From Rhexocercosporidium sp. MPI-PUGE-AT-0058 (Eukaryota; Ascomycota; Leotiomycetes; Helotiales), in contig JAGTJL010000027.1 in NCBI GenBank assembly GCA_020746875.1, positions 124,001 through 188,000 of the forward strand: DNA of 64,000 bases, written 5' to 3'. A program made the translations under genes and the position numbers. The notes beneath the pieces are model-generated. The model saw only the letters and a program-made list of their open reading frames with translations, did no database searches and was not told the origin of the DNA. Below, one piece after another: positions 49,279 through 60,200 of this stretch. How positions within the stretch are numbered: the first letter of the stretch is position 1; every line of letters begins with the position of its first letter.

Positions 49279-50320
49279 ATGTCAGAACAGGCCCAGGTGT
49301 CAGAGTTAGCGGGAACAACAGCAGCCGTCAAAAAGCCACGCATATATCTCGAGCCCCTGGATCCAGAGAAACATATGGAGGGCTTTCATGAATTATGGAC
49401 TGACGAGGAGACGTTGGTTTGGTTGTATGTCCCATCCTTCCTCTCCCCTTCCCTCCTTCCCTCCCATCTCTCATCTCTCATGCACCCGACACAGCACATT
49501 TATCTCCCAATATTCATTCTTATAAACCACAATTTACTCTTTCCCTCTATCGCTCAATTTCGTTTCGTAGGAAATATGGATTTTCAACGCTTAGTACTCA
49601 TCAGTAACAGTCCCTTTCCCGTCAAAACTTCCATCTCCGAGTCCCGAGAATTCCTACTTAAGATCCTGCCCAACGAGGAGAATCCTGATATCGAAAAGTT
49701 CGCTATGATGTTAATCCCAGAGGAAGGGAGAGCGGAAAGGGGAGAAGGAGAAATGGTAGGTTTCGTGGGCACTAATCGGTATAAAGAGCAGGGTATGGAG
49801 GTTGGGTATGTGATCAATCGACGGTTTTGGGGGAGGGGGTTCGCGACGGAGGGGATGAGGTTGTTTTTGGATATGTATTGGGCAATGGATGGTTCGTTCT
49901 TACTTATCCTGTTCCTCCTGTCCCTCCTCTCGGACCGAAGAATTCACATAATCATGAATTTTTCTTTTTCTTCTGGTTTTCCTTCCTGATTTTTTTCTTC
50001 TCTTGGCTGACTGTATCACCCCTTCTTCAGAACGTAAATACATCACTCGCCTTGTGGGCAAAACCAGCCCAAATAATATAGCGAGTCAAAACATCCTACT
50101 GAAGTGCGGAGCGAGGAGGGGAGAGGTGCTGAAGGACGTTTTGAAGCTGTTTGTGGATGGCGGGAAGACGAGTGATCTTGTTTGTTGGTATTTGGATCGT
50201 CCTGGGTTTGAGCGAGGGGAAGGGAGTAGGGAGGTGGAGAGGGAGGAGAGGAGAGGGTTCTTGGTGCGGAGAGAGGGGAGAGAGAGGCAGGGCGAGGGCG
50301 AGAAGATGTATTTGGCTTAG
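49279..50320 (+). CDS. GNAT-family N-acetyltransferase
   Basis: Predicted to transfer an acetyl group from acetyl-CoA to an amine; substrate unknown (RimJ/RimL-like small-molecule or protein N-acetylation). Proposed exons 49279-49424, 49611-49891 and 50031-50320 give 238 aa. The start MSEQAQVSELAG leads into IYLEPLDPEKHMEGFHELW, the usual N-terminal strand. Exon 2 has MVGFVGTNRYKEQGMEVGYVI and then RRFWGRGFATEGMRLFL, containing the R/Q-x-x-G-x-G/A acetyl-CoA loop. Exon 3 starts ERKYITRLVGKTSPNNIASQNILLKCG, where the N-x-A-S-Q-N pattern marks the family. The first intron is 186 nt; its acceptor (at 49610) was chosen because the earlier TTCGTAG would bring a stop. The C-terminal 45 residues are Arg/Glu-rich. 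Confidence 0.85.
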
Positions 50321-50840
50321 GGGAGGATGACATGATATGAGGAAGATGTGGAAATGGAAAACGAAAGACATGGTTTGAAGGCTCTGGGGACTTTCGACTT
50401 TCTTGCGCTTCTGCGAGTAAACTATTGTCCAGGTCTGTGGTATAAACCAAGAAGTGAATCCTTCGATTGTGTCTAATTTTATTGAGTTTACCATGCACTT
50501 TTGTTTACTTCGAAGAGACTTCTTCCCTAGTAAAACGGAGGGGGAGCCGAAACAAGCGAGTACGAATCCGAGGAGACCGAGGCTAAATTTACTCGGAAGC
50601 TTGGAGAGCTTCGAACTTCAGAATAACGGTTGCGACAGTTGTGTATCATCGCCACATTTGAACAGCAGAGTAGCCAACAAGCGGAAGCCCTTTTGACTAC
50701 CCGAATCGATCATCATCTCCCCGTGATTCATAGGATAGGCCGAACCCGGAGACAATTGATCTAAGGGTCAATTCAAGGAGATCCTCCATTCCAATCTCTA
50801 CTCCCTTCAATCCCACCCACCGAGCGTCTACACTTGCGCC
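50321..50840. other. Short intergenic region
   Basis: No gene seen; contains the promoter of the downstream thioesterase gene, with a CT-rich leader before 50841. Confidence 0.45.
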
Positions 50841-51758
50841 ATGATCACACAATTACCTGTACGCGCTTGCGCGGAATCTGCGATGCGGGCAACGACATCA
50901 CGAGCTATACAGCGTTGTCTACGTAGCTCTAAAACGATATCTTCCGGCAGACCCTCTCTCCTCCAACACCACATCCGCCAATACTCAACACGTCCTCCCA
51001 CAATACCACCTCCCTCCGACCTACGCTCCCAATTCGCATCCTCCGAGCCCTCCCAACCTGTATCTCCCTCCATCCAACCTACCCCAAAACGCTCCCTCCG
51101 ACCCTACATCTACGCAACCATATTCCTCTTCATCGGCCTCACAGCAGGCCAATACACACGCCTGATCCTCGCCCCACCCCCTCTTCCTCCAGCAGGCACA
51201 AAAGACGATGACCTAATGGTAGAATACCTCATATCACAAGCCTCCAAACTCCCCATCGTACAATCGCTTTCCATAGACCCCTCCTGGACCTCCCACGACG
51301 CCTACACCAGCCTCCCCGTCTCCGAGCGCTCCGGCCGCCTCACAACCGGCCCATTAGCAGGCGCTCGCGCCCTGGGAGGCTACCAGCGCGTCTTCCAGAA
51401 CGCAGAGACCGGGGAGACTATCACGGTCATATGGTTCGGTGGCGCGATAGCAGGCTGGCCAGGCGTTACGCACGGCGGTGTAATAGCAACTGTGATGGAC
51501 GAATCGCTCGGTCGGTGTGCTATCAGGCAGTTTCCTGGCAGGTCAGGCGTCACTGCTAACTTGGAGTTGAATTACCTGAAGCCAGTTGTGACGAATAGCT
51601 TTTATGTTATTAGAGCGGTGCCTGAGCAAGGTGTTACGGAGAGGAAGTGTTGGGTACAAGGTCGCTTGGAGACGATGGAGGGGAGGGTTTGTGTGGAGAG
51701 CAGAGCACTTTTTGTGGTGCCGAAGAAGTATGCTACGAGGGCGCTGAAGGAGTTTTGA
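50841..51758 (+). CDS. Mitochondrial hot-dog (4HBT/PaaI-type) thioesterase family protein
   Basis: Single-exon gene of 305 aa. The first 50 residues are Arg/Ser-rich without acidic clusters and include HHIRQYSTRP, a plausible mitochondrial presequence. A membrane helix follows at about 89-110 (PYIYATIFLFIGLTAGQYTRL). The hot-dog domain carries GWPGVTHGGVIATVMDESLG (residues 206-224), with the HGG and catalytic-type acidic residue of PaaI-like acyl-CoA thioesterases. Next come LELNYLKPVV and a terminal strand VCVESRALFVVP. The layout matches small fungal mitochondrial membrane proteins once filed as UPF0644. The acyl-CoA substrate is not known. Confidence 0.92.
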   Translation: MITQLPVRACAESAMRATTSRAIQRCLRSSKTISSGRPSLLQHHIRQYSTRPPTIPPPSDLRSQFASSEPSQPVSPSIQPTPKRSLRPYIYATIFLFIGLTAGQYTRLILAPPPLPPAGTKDDDLMVEYLISQASKLPIVQSLSIDPSWTSHDAYTSLPVSERSGRLTTGPLAGARALGGYQRVFQNAETGETITVIWFGGAIAGWPGVTHGGVIATVMDESLGRCAIRQFPGRSGVTANLELNYLKPVVTNSFYVIRAVPEQGVTERKCWVQGRLETMEGRVCVESRALFVVPKKYATRALKEF

Positions 51759-52841
51759 GTGGTTAGTGGGCTGCTTGGGGGTGGGAATGGTGTGAGGGGT
51801 TGGATATCAAGTCTACTCGGCAAGACTTGAGGGGAAGAAGGGGTTGACTTTCCAACGCATATCCATGAACAAGAGGTCGAGAATAGGGGCATAAAGCTTG
51901 ACTCGCAAGCAATTCACGATGTTTCGTTCTCGAGACACATGTAGGCTCAAGAGGGTTATGTGAAATAGGGATGGTCATCCAGAAGGGATGAATATAGATA
52001 CAAGAGCATCATATCCGATATGTACTGTCAACTCAATACATTCGAGTTTACACATACCAGTTCCTCGGCGCACTCAACTTTCCTTTTTTCCTCACTACTG
52101 TTCATTTCTTCCCCCTAGTACCAGTCTTCTTGAAGGATCCTATTCCCCAAAAGCCCAGACGTTTGTAGTAGTAGCTCGTAGTGCTACTGTTCTTACAAGA
52201 TGAGGTCCTTTTGGATCACTTCTAGACTTCCACGCTCTGGCAACTTCTTGTGGCCATCTCGTCTCACTTAGGAAGATCGAAGTCTACCTAAACTCTCATA
52301 GCTCCAGGGATGATACTTCACAGGAATTCTCGCTCTTCAACATCCTACACAAACCCACTTACCATGTAGGCAACTACAATTCATTCAACACAATCATCAT
52401 AATATTGCCGCGTAAGCCCTGATTGTTTCGGGAAGGGTGATCTTATCAGATTGATCTTCGCGGGAGAGTCTGCAGACGTCAATTGTACATTCTTGTTCTT
52501 GATTGGGTGAAGGCGTACGGAGTAGAGCTTCGGAACCAAAGGATCCAACTCCGTAGCCGTAGGTGTGCATGAAAGTGAGTCAGGTTGGATCGTGACTGGA
52601 AAATATAGAGCTATGGGGCTTTCGTGTATGTAAGATCGGTGAAAGTTCGAGGTCCTAGCACTGTGTTTGGATGAGATGAGAAAATATAAGAGTGGTTTCC
52701 TAGTCTTCTCTTCCTCCCCTCATTCCAGTTCCTAAGCTGATCCAATATATAGTATCGCATAAAAATACTTGCCAATCTCAGATCAATCTTCTCTTCGGAC
52801 ACATGAATAACTTCACCTCATAAATAACTTCTCCAGCCAAA
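51759..52841. other. No supported gene
   Basis: About 1.1 kb between the thioesterase and O-methyltransferase genes. Frames are short. The last 100 bases are the CT- and A-rich leader of the methyltransferase gene. Confidence 0.45.
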
Positions 52842-53552
52842 ATGCCAGCACACATCTTCCCAGCTGAAACCTACGCCAAATTCAATGCCGTCGACGACTG
52901 GATCTCCTCATCCCTCCTCAAACCCGACAAAGCCCTCACCTCCACGCTCCAAACAAACGCCACATCCAACCTCGACGCCATAGACGTGAATCCCAATGAA
53001 GGCAAATTCCTACACCTCCTCGCACGCATTAATAACTCCAAACGCATTCTCGAGATCGGTACTCTGGGCGGCTACTCCGCCATTTGGTTCGCCAAAGCAG
53101 TAGGTAAAGACGGTACTGTGGTCACGCTGGAAGTAGACCAAAGACATGCGGATGTAGCTCGTGGGAATATCTCACGAGCTAACTTCTCCGACGTTGTTGA
53201 AGTGAAAGTCGGAGCTGCTCTCACGACACTCGCTGCTATGGAAGCCAACGGGACGGAACCTTTTGATATGGTGTTCATCGATGCGGACAAGGAGAATAAT
53301 GTGGGCTATTTCGAGTATGCGCTTAAGTTCAGTCGGGTGGGTACTGTGATTGTGGTTGATAATGTGGTGAGGCAGGGACGGGTCTTGAGGGTTGATGGCG
53401 AGACGATGGATGAGACTCAGGAGAGGGCTAGGAAGGGGGTTTGGGATGTCTTTGGGAGGATTGGAGGGGAAAGGAGGGTAGAGGCTACGGCTTTGCAGAC
53501 TGTTGGTCCGAAGGGGTGGGATGGTTTTGCTGTTGCGCTTGTTGTTGAGTAG
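52842..53552 (+). CDS. Class I SAM-dependent O-methyltransferase (CCoAOMT/COMT-like)
   Basis: Single-exon gene, 236 aa, a normal length for the cation-dependent small O-methyltransferase family. SAM motif I is ILEIGTLGGYSAIWFA (residues 69-84), the acidic end of strand 2 is VTLEVD, and the metal-binding region is FDMVFIDADKENN (141-153). The next strand VIVVDNVVRQGRV holds a second metal-ligand Asp/Asn pair. The C-terminus GPKGWDGFAVALVVE is the usual final strand. Members methylate catechols or caffeoyl-CoA-like phenolics; in fungi many act on secondary metabolites. No biosynthetic cluster genes are next to it, so the substrate cannot be inferred. Confidence 0.95.
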   Translation: MPAHIFPAETYAKFNAVDDWISSSLLKPDKALTSTLQTNATSNLDAIDVNPNEGKFLHLLARINNSKRILEIGTLGGYSAIWFAKAVGKDGTVVTLEVDQRHADVARGNISRANFSDVVEVKVGAALTTLAAMEANGTEPFDMVFIDADKENNVGYFEYALKFSRVGTVIVVDNVVRQGRVLRVDGETMDETQERARKGVWDVFGRIGGERRVEATALQTVGPKGWDGFAVALVVE

Positions 53553-54546
53553 GCTCGCTTGAGCAAGGAGTGAGTGTCGAAGCGAGATGCCTGATGAAGT
53601 CTAGGAAGTCTAGACTTGATTTTGCAAAGAACTTTATCTCTGTTGTCAGAAGGGACATAAAAGAATGTCCGTTCTTACAAGTTAGAAACACTCTATTAAG
53701 GATGTCGAAATTTTGCAGCACAGAATATTCGCCAGTTCCTGTTCTTGTAATGCACTTTCAGTGTTTGATCACTAAACTGCTCAACCTAACTACCGAAGGT
53801 ATCAGACTCAATTGCGAAGCATTGTATCTAGCATGAGGTCTCTTAAACCTTCTGATTCAAAGAAGAAAGTAAGTTTTTTTCTTCATTTATTCAGCAAGGT
53901 CTGCTCGTCTAAATCAGAACGGCTCCTTGTTGTGTTGTTGCCTCTCGCATCGCGATCTCAATGCAGTTCAATGCCAATCCTACATCCTTTTTGGTACGCT
54001 ATCGCTCACCGACTTTCTTTCCATATGCATGTTCCAAAGCATGAATCAGAATTTGTCTTCAGATGTCGACCACGCGATGATTGGTCGAGAATCTTCGGAA
54101 ATATATGGATGTCTGTGCATGAGCCTCCTCAATCCTGGCAGCGAACAATTTTGGTAACGAAGAAGGGTTCCATTGGACATGGGTATCTCTCGATTTTGTG
54201 TTAGTACCTTGTAACCAACCTCAATCAGATGCTGACTGATGTTTCTGTCAGTGGCATCTGTCAAGTTGCTCACATCCGCATGAATTAAAAAAAAGCAAAC
54301 CAGAGGTCCTCGGAGTTTCCACCTCCATTTCGTTTCTCACTGATAACCTCGTTATGCAGAACTCCGTCAACAGAACAATCTCTCGATGGGTTCCTCCTGT
54401 ACCTACATGTATGCATCGGTGCCAAAAGCGCCCGGACAGAAACACAAGTAATTTCAACGCATAATGAGATCTACAGCACCCCACCAAGTGTCCAATGATC
54501 TATACTCATCTCCTCGCCTTGGCCATTCAATATCTCAATACAATCT
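53553..54546. other. No supported gene
   Basis: About 1 kb; frames on both strands are short, Cys/Ser-rich and unrecognised. No repeat or RNA gene noted. Confidence 0.4.
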
Positions 54547-54942
54547 TCAACAACCTCTTTCTTCCTTCGGACGAACCATCTCCATACACTCAAATCCAAT
54601 CTCAGTCATCAACCAAAGCACCCAGTTCGTCCAATAGCCCGTTCCAAACCTCACCCCGCACTCCCACTGCATAAGCCATGTCTCGCCCCTAATTTCGGCA
54701 CCCAGATCCCTATCGGGCGCGTGTTCAAACGCACGCACTTCTCTCCCCTGACGCAGATCCTCCCAATCAAGTCTGAGCGCTACAACCTTATGTTCTGGTA
54801 TCCAATCCCGGCACGTACCCCTCCATGCTCTTCTAGTAGCAGCGCAGGGGAGCTTAAATTTGATGCTGCCGTTGGTGGTAAGCCGCACGCGGTACCGCGA
54901 TTCTACTTCTCTGTTTTTCTTCCCCCTCTGTTTCCTTTCCAT
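54547..54942 (-). CDS. Hypothetical 131-aa protein
   Basis: An uninterrupted minus-strand frame begins MERKQRGKKNREVES, basic at the start and rich in Trp toward the end (WLMQWECGVRFGTGYW, WVLWLMTEIGF). It closes at a TGA after RPKEERGC. Composition resembles a real cytosolic protein more than a random frame, but I know no family. It could be the last exon of a longer gene whose 5' part I did not find. Confidence 0.4.
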   Translation of the reverse strand: MERKQRGKKNREVESRYRVRLTTNGSIKFKLPCAATRRAWRGTCRDWIPEHKVVALRLDWEDLRQGREVRAFEHAPDRDLGAEIRGETWLMQWECGVRFGTGYWTNWVLWLMTEIGFECMEMVRPKEERGC

Positions 54943-55117
54943 GCGCTGTTTTGTTTATGGTTCATCGGCACTGTATTAGATTTCATAATGGAGCAATCCC
55001 GTCCTTTCGACAGTGGCTTTTAACGGTTCGCCCGCGTGTTTTTTATATTGGCTAAGACTTTCTTTATGTTTGCTTGCTTATTTCGGTGCATTTTTCTTGG
55101 TTGGTGCTTCATTGAGG

Positions 55118-56203
55118 ATGGGCGAGGAGCCTTCATCACTTGGGTGCGCGTTCTATTCTGCCAATCTGCTTTGGAGGGTTGCTGCACAGACTAGGGTGAT
55201 ATTGTCAGTGGTGAAAAGAAGTCGAAGTGTAAGGAGGAAAGCCCCAAAGGTGCCTATCGTGGACCCTGAAAAAGATGGGAATCGTTGGGAGGAGAATTCC
55301 AGGAAGGACTACTTTTCCGTCACACCACCAGCGATAAAGACGAGACAGTCGTCATGGAGGGGCAAAAACTCTTGCCAGTTATGCAAGTAAGCTTCCCATT
55401 TTGAGATACTGTCCCGGTACAGGCTGACAGTTTCAAGAATCAAGTACAAGAAGATTGAAGGCATTGAAACTTCATTGCCGCCCTGCTCACCCGAGCCAGC
55501 CAGATTGAATTCATCGAATCCAAAATATCTCCCGATAACGAGGACCCAGCCTCCCAAACCACCTCTTCGAAACTCCTCCCTCCCATTCTTCAAACAGCTC
55601 CGACAATTAGCGTTTACTGCCAATCCATCAGCGCCTTTGCCCCACTTCAACTTTACTCGAATAGATGGCACGTCATTTCGATGGCTAGTCTTGGCACATT
55701 CGGATGAATACGGACTACACGAGTTCATGGACCCAATATGGGGCTTACTTCTCCAATTGTGTCATGTTGAGCCTTGCGTTCGCCACCTTGTCCTAGCAAT
55801 AGCTGGACTGCGTCAAAACATTCGAAACGGATCGAATTCGTGGGACTCATTGAGCATCCATAATCAACGCCATATAATTCGACATTACATACTAGCCATT
55901 CGAGGGCTACATAATCACCTACCTGGTATCAGAAGCGGAGCGAATACCTCGAATTTGGAAGTTTCATTTGTTGGGTCCTATCTTTTAACAGTACTGCAAC
56001 TGGCCCTGCGAAACAAAAGTGGTGTATATTTGTGGTTGAGAACTGGATACCGGTTATTGAAGCACGCATTTCGCGTTTTTGGAGGTGAGATGCATGGCCA
56101 TGCTTTGCCGACTACCATGAGGGATATCGCGTGGGCTTTTGGCAGACTGGATACACGCAGTGTCAAGACAATGGGCGGAACTGAAATTGCTATCAAATGT
56201 TGA
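55118..56203 (+). CDS. Short fungal transcription-factor-like protein with degenerate Zn2Cys6 cluster
   Basis: Proposed exons 55118-55386 and 55438-56203 (51-nt intron, phase 2), 344 aa. The exon junction restores NSCQLCK-IKYKKIEGIETS-LPPCS. This aligns with the fungal binuclear zinc cluster C-x2-C-x6-C-x6-C-x2-C: the first two Cys and one late Cys remain, but the third position is Ile and the fourth is Leu. Downstream, HVEPCVRHLVLAIAGL and HIIRHYILAIRGLHNHL resemble the helical middle region of fungal-specific transcription factors. The protein stops after GGTEIAIKC, well short of the usual 500-650 residues. It may be a decayed regulator, or a product that no longer binds DNA by this cluster. 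The start codon is uncertain: upstream frame is open to 55013 without an ATG. Confidence 0.55.
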
Positions 56204-56914
56204 TTGGTAGTCAATAGATCATTGGCGAGCAAGAGACTGGCATAATGAGTTATGATAAGTGGGGGCATGGATGGATATGATGAGGCGAGTATGGCGAAGA
56301 ATGGAAAAGGGGGTTTGAATGAGTAGTGTGAATATCCAGCGGCAAAGAACAGACAACTTTTAATCGTTGAGTCAAAGAATTGCAAATAAGTGAAACAATC
56401 TCAATGTTGATGAGTTGGTAAAAAAAAGTTCGCGGCGAGAACCACAAACATATTTTTCGCTTAACCACGACCAACAAAACAAAACTGAACCCCACGTCAT
56501 GCCTGCCTGCCCTGGCGATATGGATTTCTGGAGGAAAGCAGGAAAGAGGTCTCATTTCTGGGGTGCCTGCATGACGTCTTCTTCAATCATAGATGATAGT
56601 GCAATGGCAGAATTACAAAGCGCCACATCTTGATGGAAAATACCTGCCCTTCGCTTCCATTTCCACTCTTACCATCTCCGGGTCGAGGTACATTTCTTCG
56701 TCGTAGAGCTCTTTGCTGAACTTGAAGTTCTCGATGAAGTGGTTGAGCTCGAAGATCTTGTTGAACTGGAGCTAGTGGAAGAGGTTGGGATTGAGCCGTC
56801 CGCTGCATGGAGCCTCAAGTCGCAGAGCCAAGGGCTGGGTGGTCTATCTACTCCCTTCCGGTTGTGTTAATGTCAACTCTTGTCTCTTTGAGATAAAATC
56901 GTGGGATTTTCAGG

Positions 56915-57279
56915 TCAGTTCAAGGAGACTAAGAAACTCACATCCAAACTACAACACCCTGGGGTCAATCCATCTCTGCAATGCCACTCCATGTCACCTG
57001 CTGTCGATGTTGAAGGTATGATTGATGTAGCAAACTCGCCTTGAGATAATATTAGCTACCCCGTTGTATCCTCGAAGTTGAGCGCAGTTCGCGATGGATG
57101 TGCACAAAAACAGAATGAAATGGGTACGAACAGCCAACCCCAGAAGCATACTGGTCAAATGGATTCGTGAAGAACTGCGTACAGCACCCTCCTTTGGTAT
57201 TCGGTCCACAAAAATACTCCATAGCTGTTGCTGTGGAGAAGAGGGCGGCCGCAACTAGAGGCAAATTGTTGAGAAGCAT
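56915..57279 (-). CDS. Small secreted cysteine-rich protein (76 aa)
   Basis: Two exons on the minus strand, 57132-57279 and 56915-56997, are separated by a 134-nt intron whose removal joins ASGVG-CDMEWHC in frame. The start MLLNNLPLVAAALFSTATA is a good signal peptide, with cleavage expected before MEYFCG. The mature part is about 57 residues with Cys order C-CC-C-C-CC (FCGPNTKGGCC, GVGC, WHC, TPGCC), evenly spaced as in fungal effector-like or apoplastic proteins. The same C-CC-C-C-CC start is found in hydrophobins, but the eighth Cys and hydrophobic stretches are missing. An alternative small intron after CCSLD would change only the last residues. Function unknown; effector is inference. 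Confidence 0.6.
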
Positions 57280-60200
57280 TACGGTGAATAGCAAAATTGG
57301 TTAACCAGGTGAGGAGAGACAAGTCTTTAGAACACAATACCAGACGGTGGAGAATATGACGATAAGTTGAAGCAGTTGAGTTGAGTGGATATATGAATGC
57401 TCGTGCAATAGGCGAATTTTGCTGTGTTCTCAAAATACTTTTGTCCCCTGGATCCGGGCCGAGGATAAATCGGGATAATGGGATACGAAGTGTCACTGCA
57501 GCCACTTGACTTGGCGTCAGACCTCCTGACGCAGAGGAGGTAGAAATGGGAGCATGTCGATAGGAGGAATTGCTTGAACACGCAGTTCGACTTCGTATTC
57601 TGAAGAAAGAAAAACCTTGAGTGGTCGGCGAGGCTGGAGAGACAGATATTCGTGGAGAAATTGAGACAACGTTACTTGCAGCGGAGATGATCACTGGCAC
57701 ACCTACACAACAACAACATAACACATTCTATATGCAGATTTGGTGTTGTAGAATCCCAATTCTTTCTAAGGTTCAATAGGGATTCAATACGTAGGTAGAG
57801 AAGAGACCCCATCTTGTCATGTGCTCGCTCGTGCTGGTCAAAATCGTTGGCAGGCGCACATGCTTGATTTCCGCAAACGAAGCTGGACCCAGGCGCAAGG
57901 AGAGAAGGATGGCTGTATACTACGTAGTCGATTAGAACTTCCAGAACCCTCTTCGTAAACGACATTGTTAATAGCATGTAGTAGAAGTGAAGTACTTGTT
58001 GTCTCGATAATTTTTACTTAGACCAGCTCATGCACTCGCCCTCCTACCCCTATTTGAAGCGAGAGTCAGGGAGAAGCGAACAGACGTACATTTCCTTCAC
58101 TGCGCCATATTCACCTACGCACATATGTGGTGTTGTAGGCTTGCGTACACAATAAATTCTGAAATAAACTATTGTCCTTGGCCTGGGTGCTTTGCAAATG
58201 TCCCAATCCTTACCTCACTTGTAAGTAAATGTTTGTGTAAATGAAAAACCTAAGGAAGAGGTTTAGACAGGTAGCAAAACACTTGCGTTTGATGCCCAAG
58301 ACCGTCAAAAGATGGATTCTCTGATACGACAGTAATGTATGTATATGTTGGGATATCTGCGACGGCGGATCGCACTTCCCGCGGACCTTGTCCAGGTTGA
58401 TAATCCCATCCCCGCACATTTGTCAAACGCAGCCCCAGCATCAACAAGACACAGTGTATTTCCGTCCGCATCAGTATGCCAAAGTATGTGTCGAGGTACC
58501 ATCGATTTTTGTTTCCATTCAGACCCGAGACCATCATCGTCGAGCTTGCCTCGAAGTTCGAAATTCGAATTGGTTTCGAGGATAAGTGAAGATTAATCGA
58601 CGAGGAGATGGAAAGGCTTGCATTGACACTCGATACAGGCACTTCTCGGCTGGGCCTTGCTAGAAGAAAATTGTGGTATGCACTTGTAGACCTGACTGCG
58701 GCATTGTTTTCCCGACATCTGTTCTGTTCGCTTGGGAGCTTGGGATCGAACTTCGACTGGATTGTTTGGTGAATGTTCCACCATAGAAGTGATTTCAGTG
58801 CCTACCTTGCTTGGTATAATATCCACTGTAAACCAGGTGTTGGGGCCACTAATGCTCTACTTTCTGTGGTGTAGGAGGTTGCTTTGATACCAACACATTT
58901 GATCATGCTCTGGACTTGATCTCAACTGCTGGATCTGAGGCTGTATAGGTCGAGAGAGAGGAAAGACATCAATTGCTAGCTTAGCAATAATACGCTAGGT
59001 ATTGCAGGTCGTAGTTGTGAATCGAGTAGGCGGACTCGACATCCGTTTCGAGAGAGTGGCACCGCAAGTCGTTCCTCCTTGCCGTAGTTGAAGACCAATT
59101 ATGCAGAAAACGAAGAGTGGCCTATTCGATCCATCTGCAACAAGAGTGGCTAGCTTTTATTAGTATCAAGAAACGGTCAGTTAGGGTTTCCTGTAACGCA
59201 GTCTGGGTTGCGGCCTTCTTCGAGGTGGAAACTAGGAGCTTCGAAGTTCGAGGACCAAGCTCGCAATCTCAACGGTAGTTTGAACTTTTCGACGCAAACA
59301 GTTGGCAATCTAAGACTGGCCATACTAGTCCAAAATGTGTCGATTGCTTTACCGTGGATGGATTTCCAGAAATCAGGTCTTGTCCGAAGTAGATTGATCG
59401 ACAGCTTCGAAGTTTGATGATCGAGCTTCTAGTCTGTCCTTGGAAGTCAACAACATCCTCGAGATAGCGAAAGAAGACGAAGTCCTGCCATTTGCACAGT
59501 CGAGGGGGTTCTATCTGGCATGCTGTAGGTCTATTGCTCGTAGTCTAGGCAAAGAAGCACTACGGCTCCAAAGTCGAGTTGCCGCCGTCATGGAAGAATT
59601 GGATGGGCTTCCGGCCGAAGATTAAGTTATACTTCCCAAGCGATGGCGCAAGTTAGGGGTTGAAGAAACGGTATCCGATGATCTGGATCGCGAAATAAGG
59701 CCTTCCGTCACTCTGGTATATGGATGCTGACCGGTGAACATTTCGAAGCCGTTCCTTCACCGAGACCGAGTCTCTGATAATGTTTGGAAATCCGGATTAC
59801 ATTCTGTCTTGGATAGGACAAGTAGGACTGCGTTTCGGCTCCCTGGACGCGTCTCGGGAGCATGCGGCATAGTGTATCTACCCACGTACTCAGCTTCTAC
59901 CAGTTAACGAGGCCATGAGATATCGTTCTATTGACATGGCTTGCCGCCCGTCGCCTCGCACAGCCCACCTCGCATAGATGGCCTTCGTAACAAACACAGT
60001 AGGAAGAGCATTAGTACGGACTCAGACTAAGACTCCTTCTTTTCAGGGTTTGAAATACTGGCATACTAATAGAAGAGCTGCGGTACATGTGAGACTGCTA
60101 GACCTCGGCCGAGTCTCCCGCTTGGGGAAACTCCACTTGAGATCTGTTGGTTGATATTGAGAGGCAAAGCTGCTTTAACGTCGTCGGTCCCATAGGTTGG

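Noticed and set aside
50043..50498. Minus-strand ORFs of 130-150 codons over the GNAT 3' exon
   Set aside because: Ser/Pro-rich antisense readings of the Arg/Glu-rich C-terminus of the acetyltransferase.
56587..56808. Minus-strand stretch reading FNKIFELNHFIENFKFSKEL in an unlisted frame
   Set aside because: Looks protein-like but is short, has a stop just upstream and no splice partner; no family recognised.
57155..57724. 189-codon minus-strand ORF
   Set aside because: It runs across the promoter and into exon 1 of the secreted cysteine-rich protein in another frame; its Ser/Leu-rich composition looks like noise.
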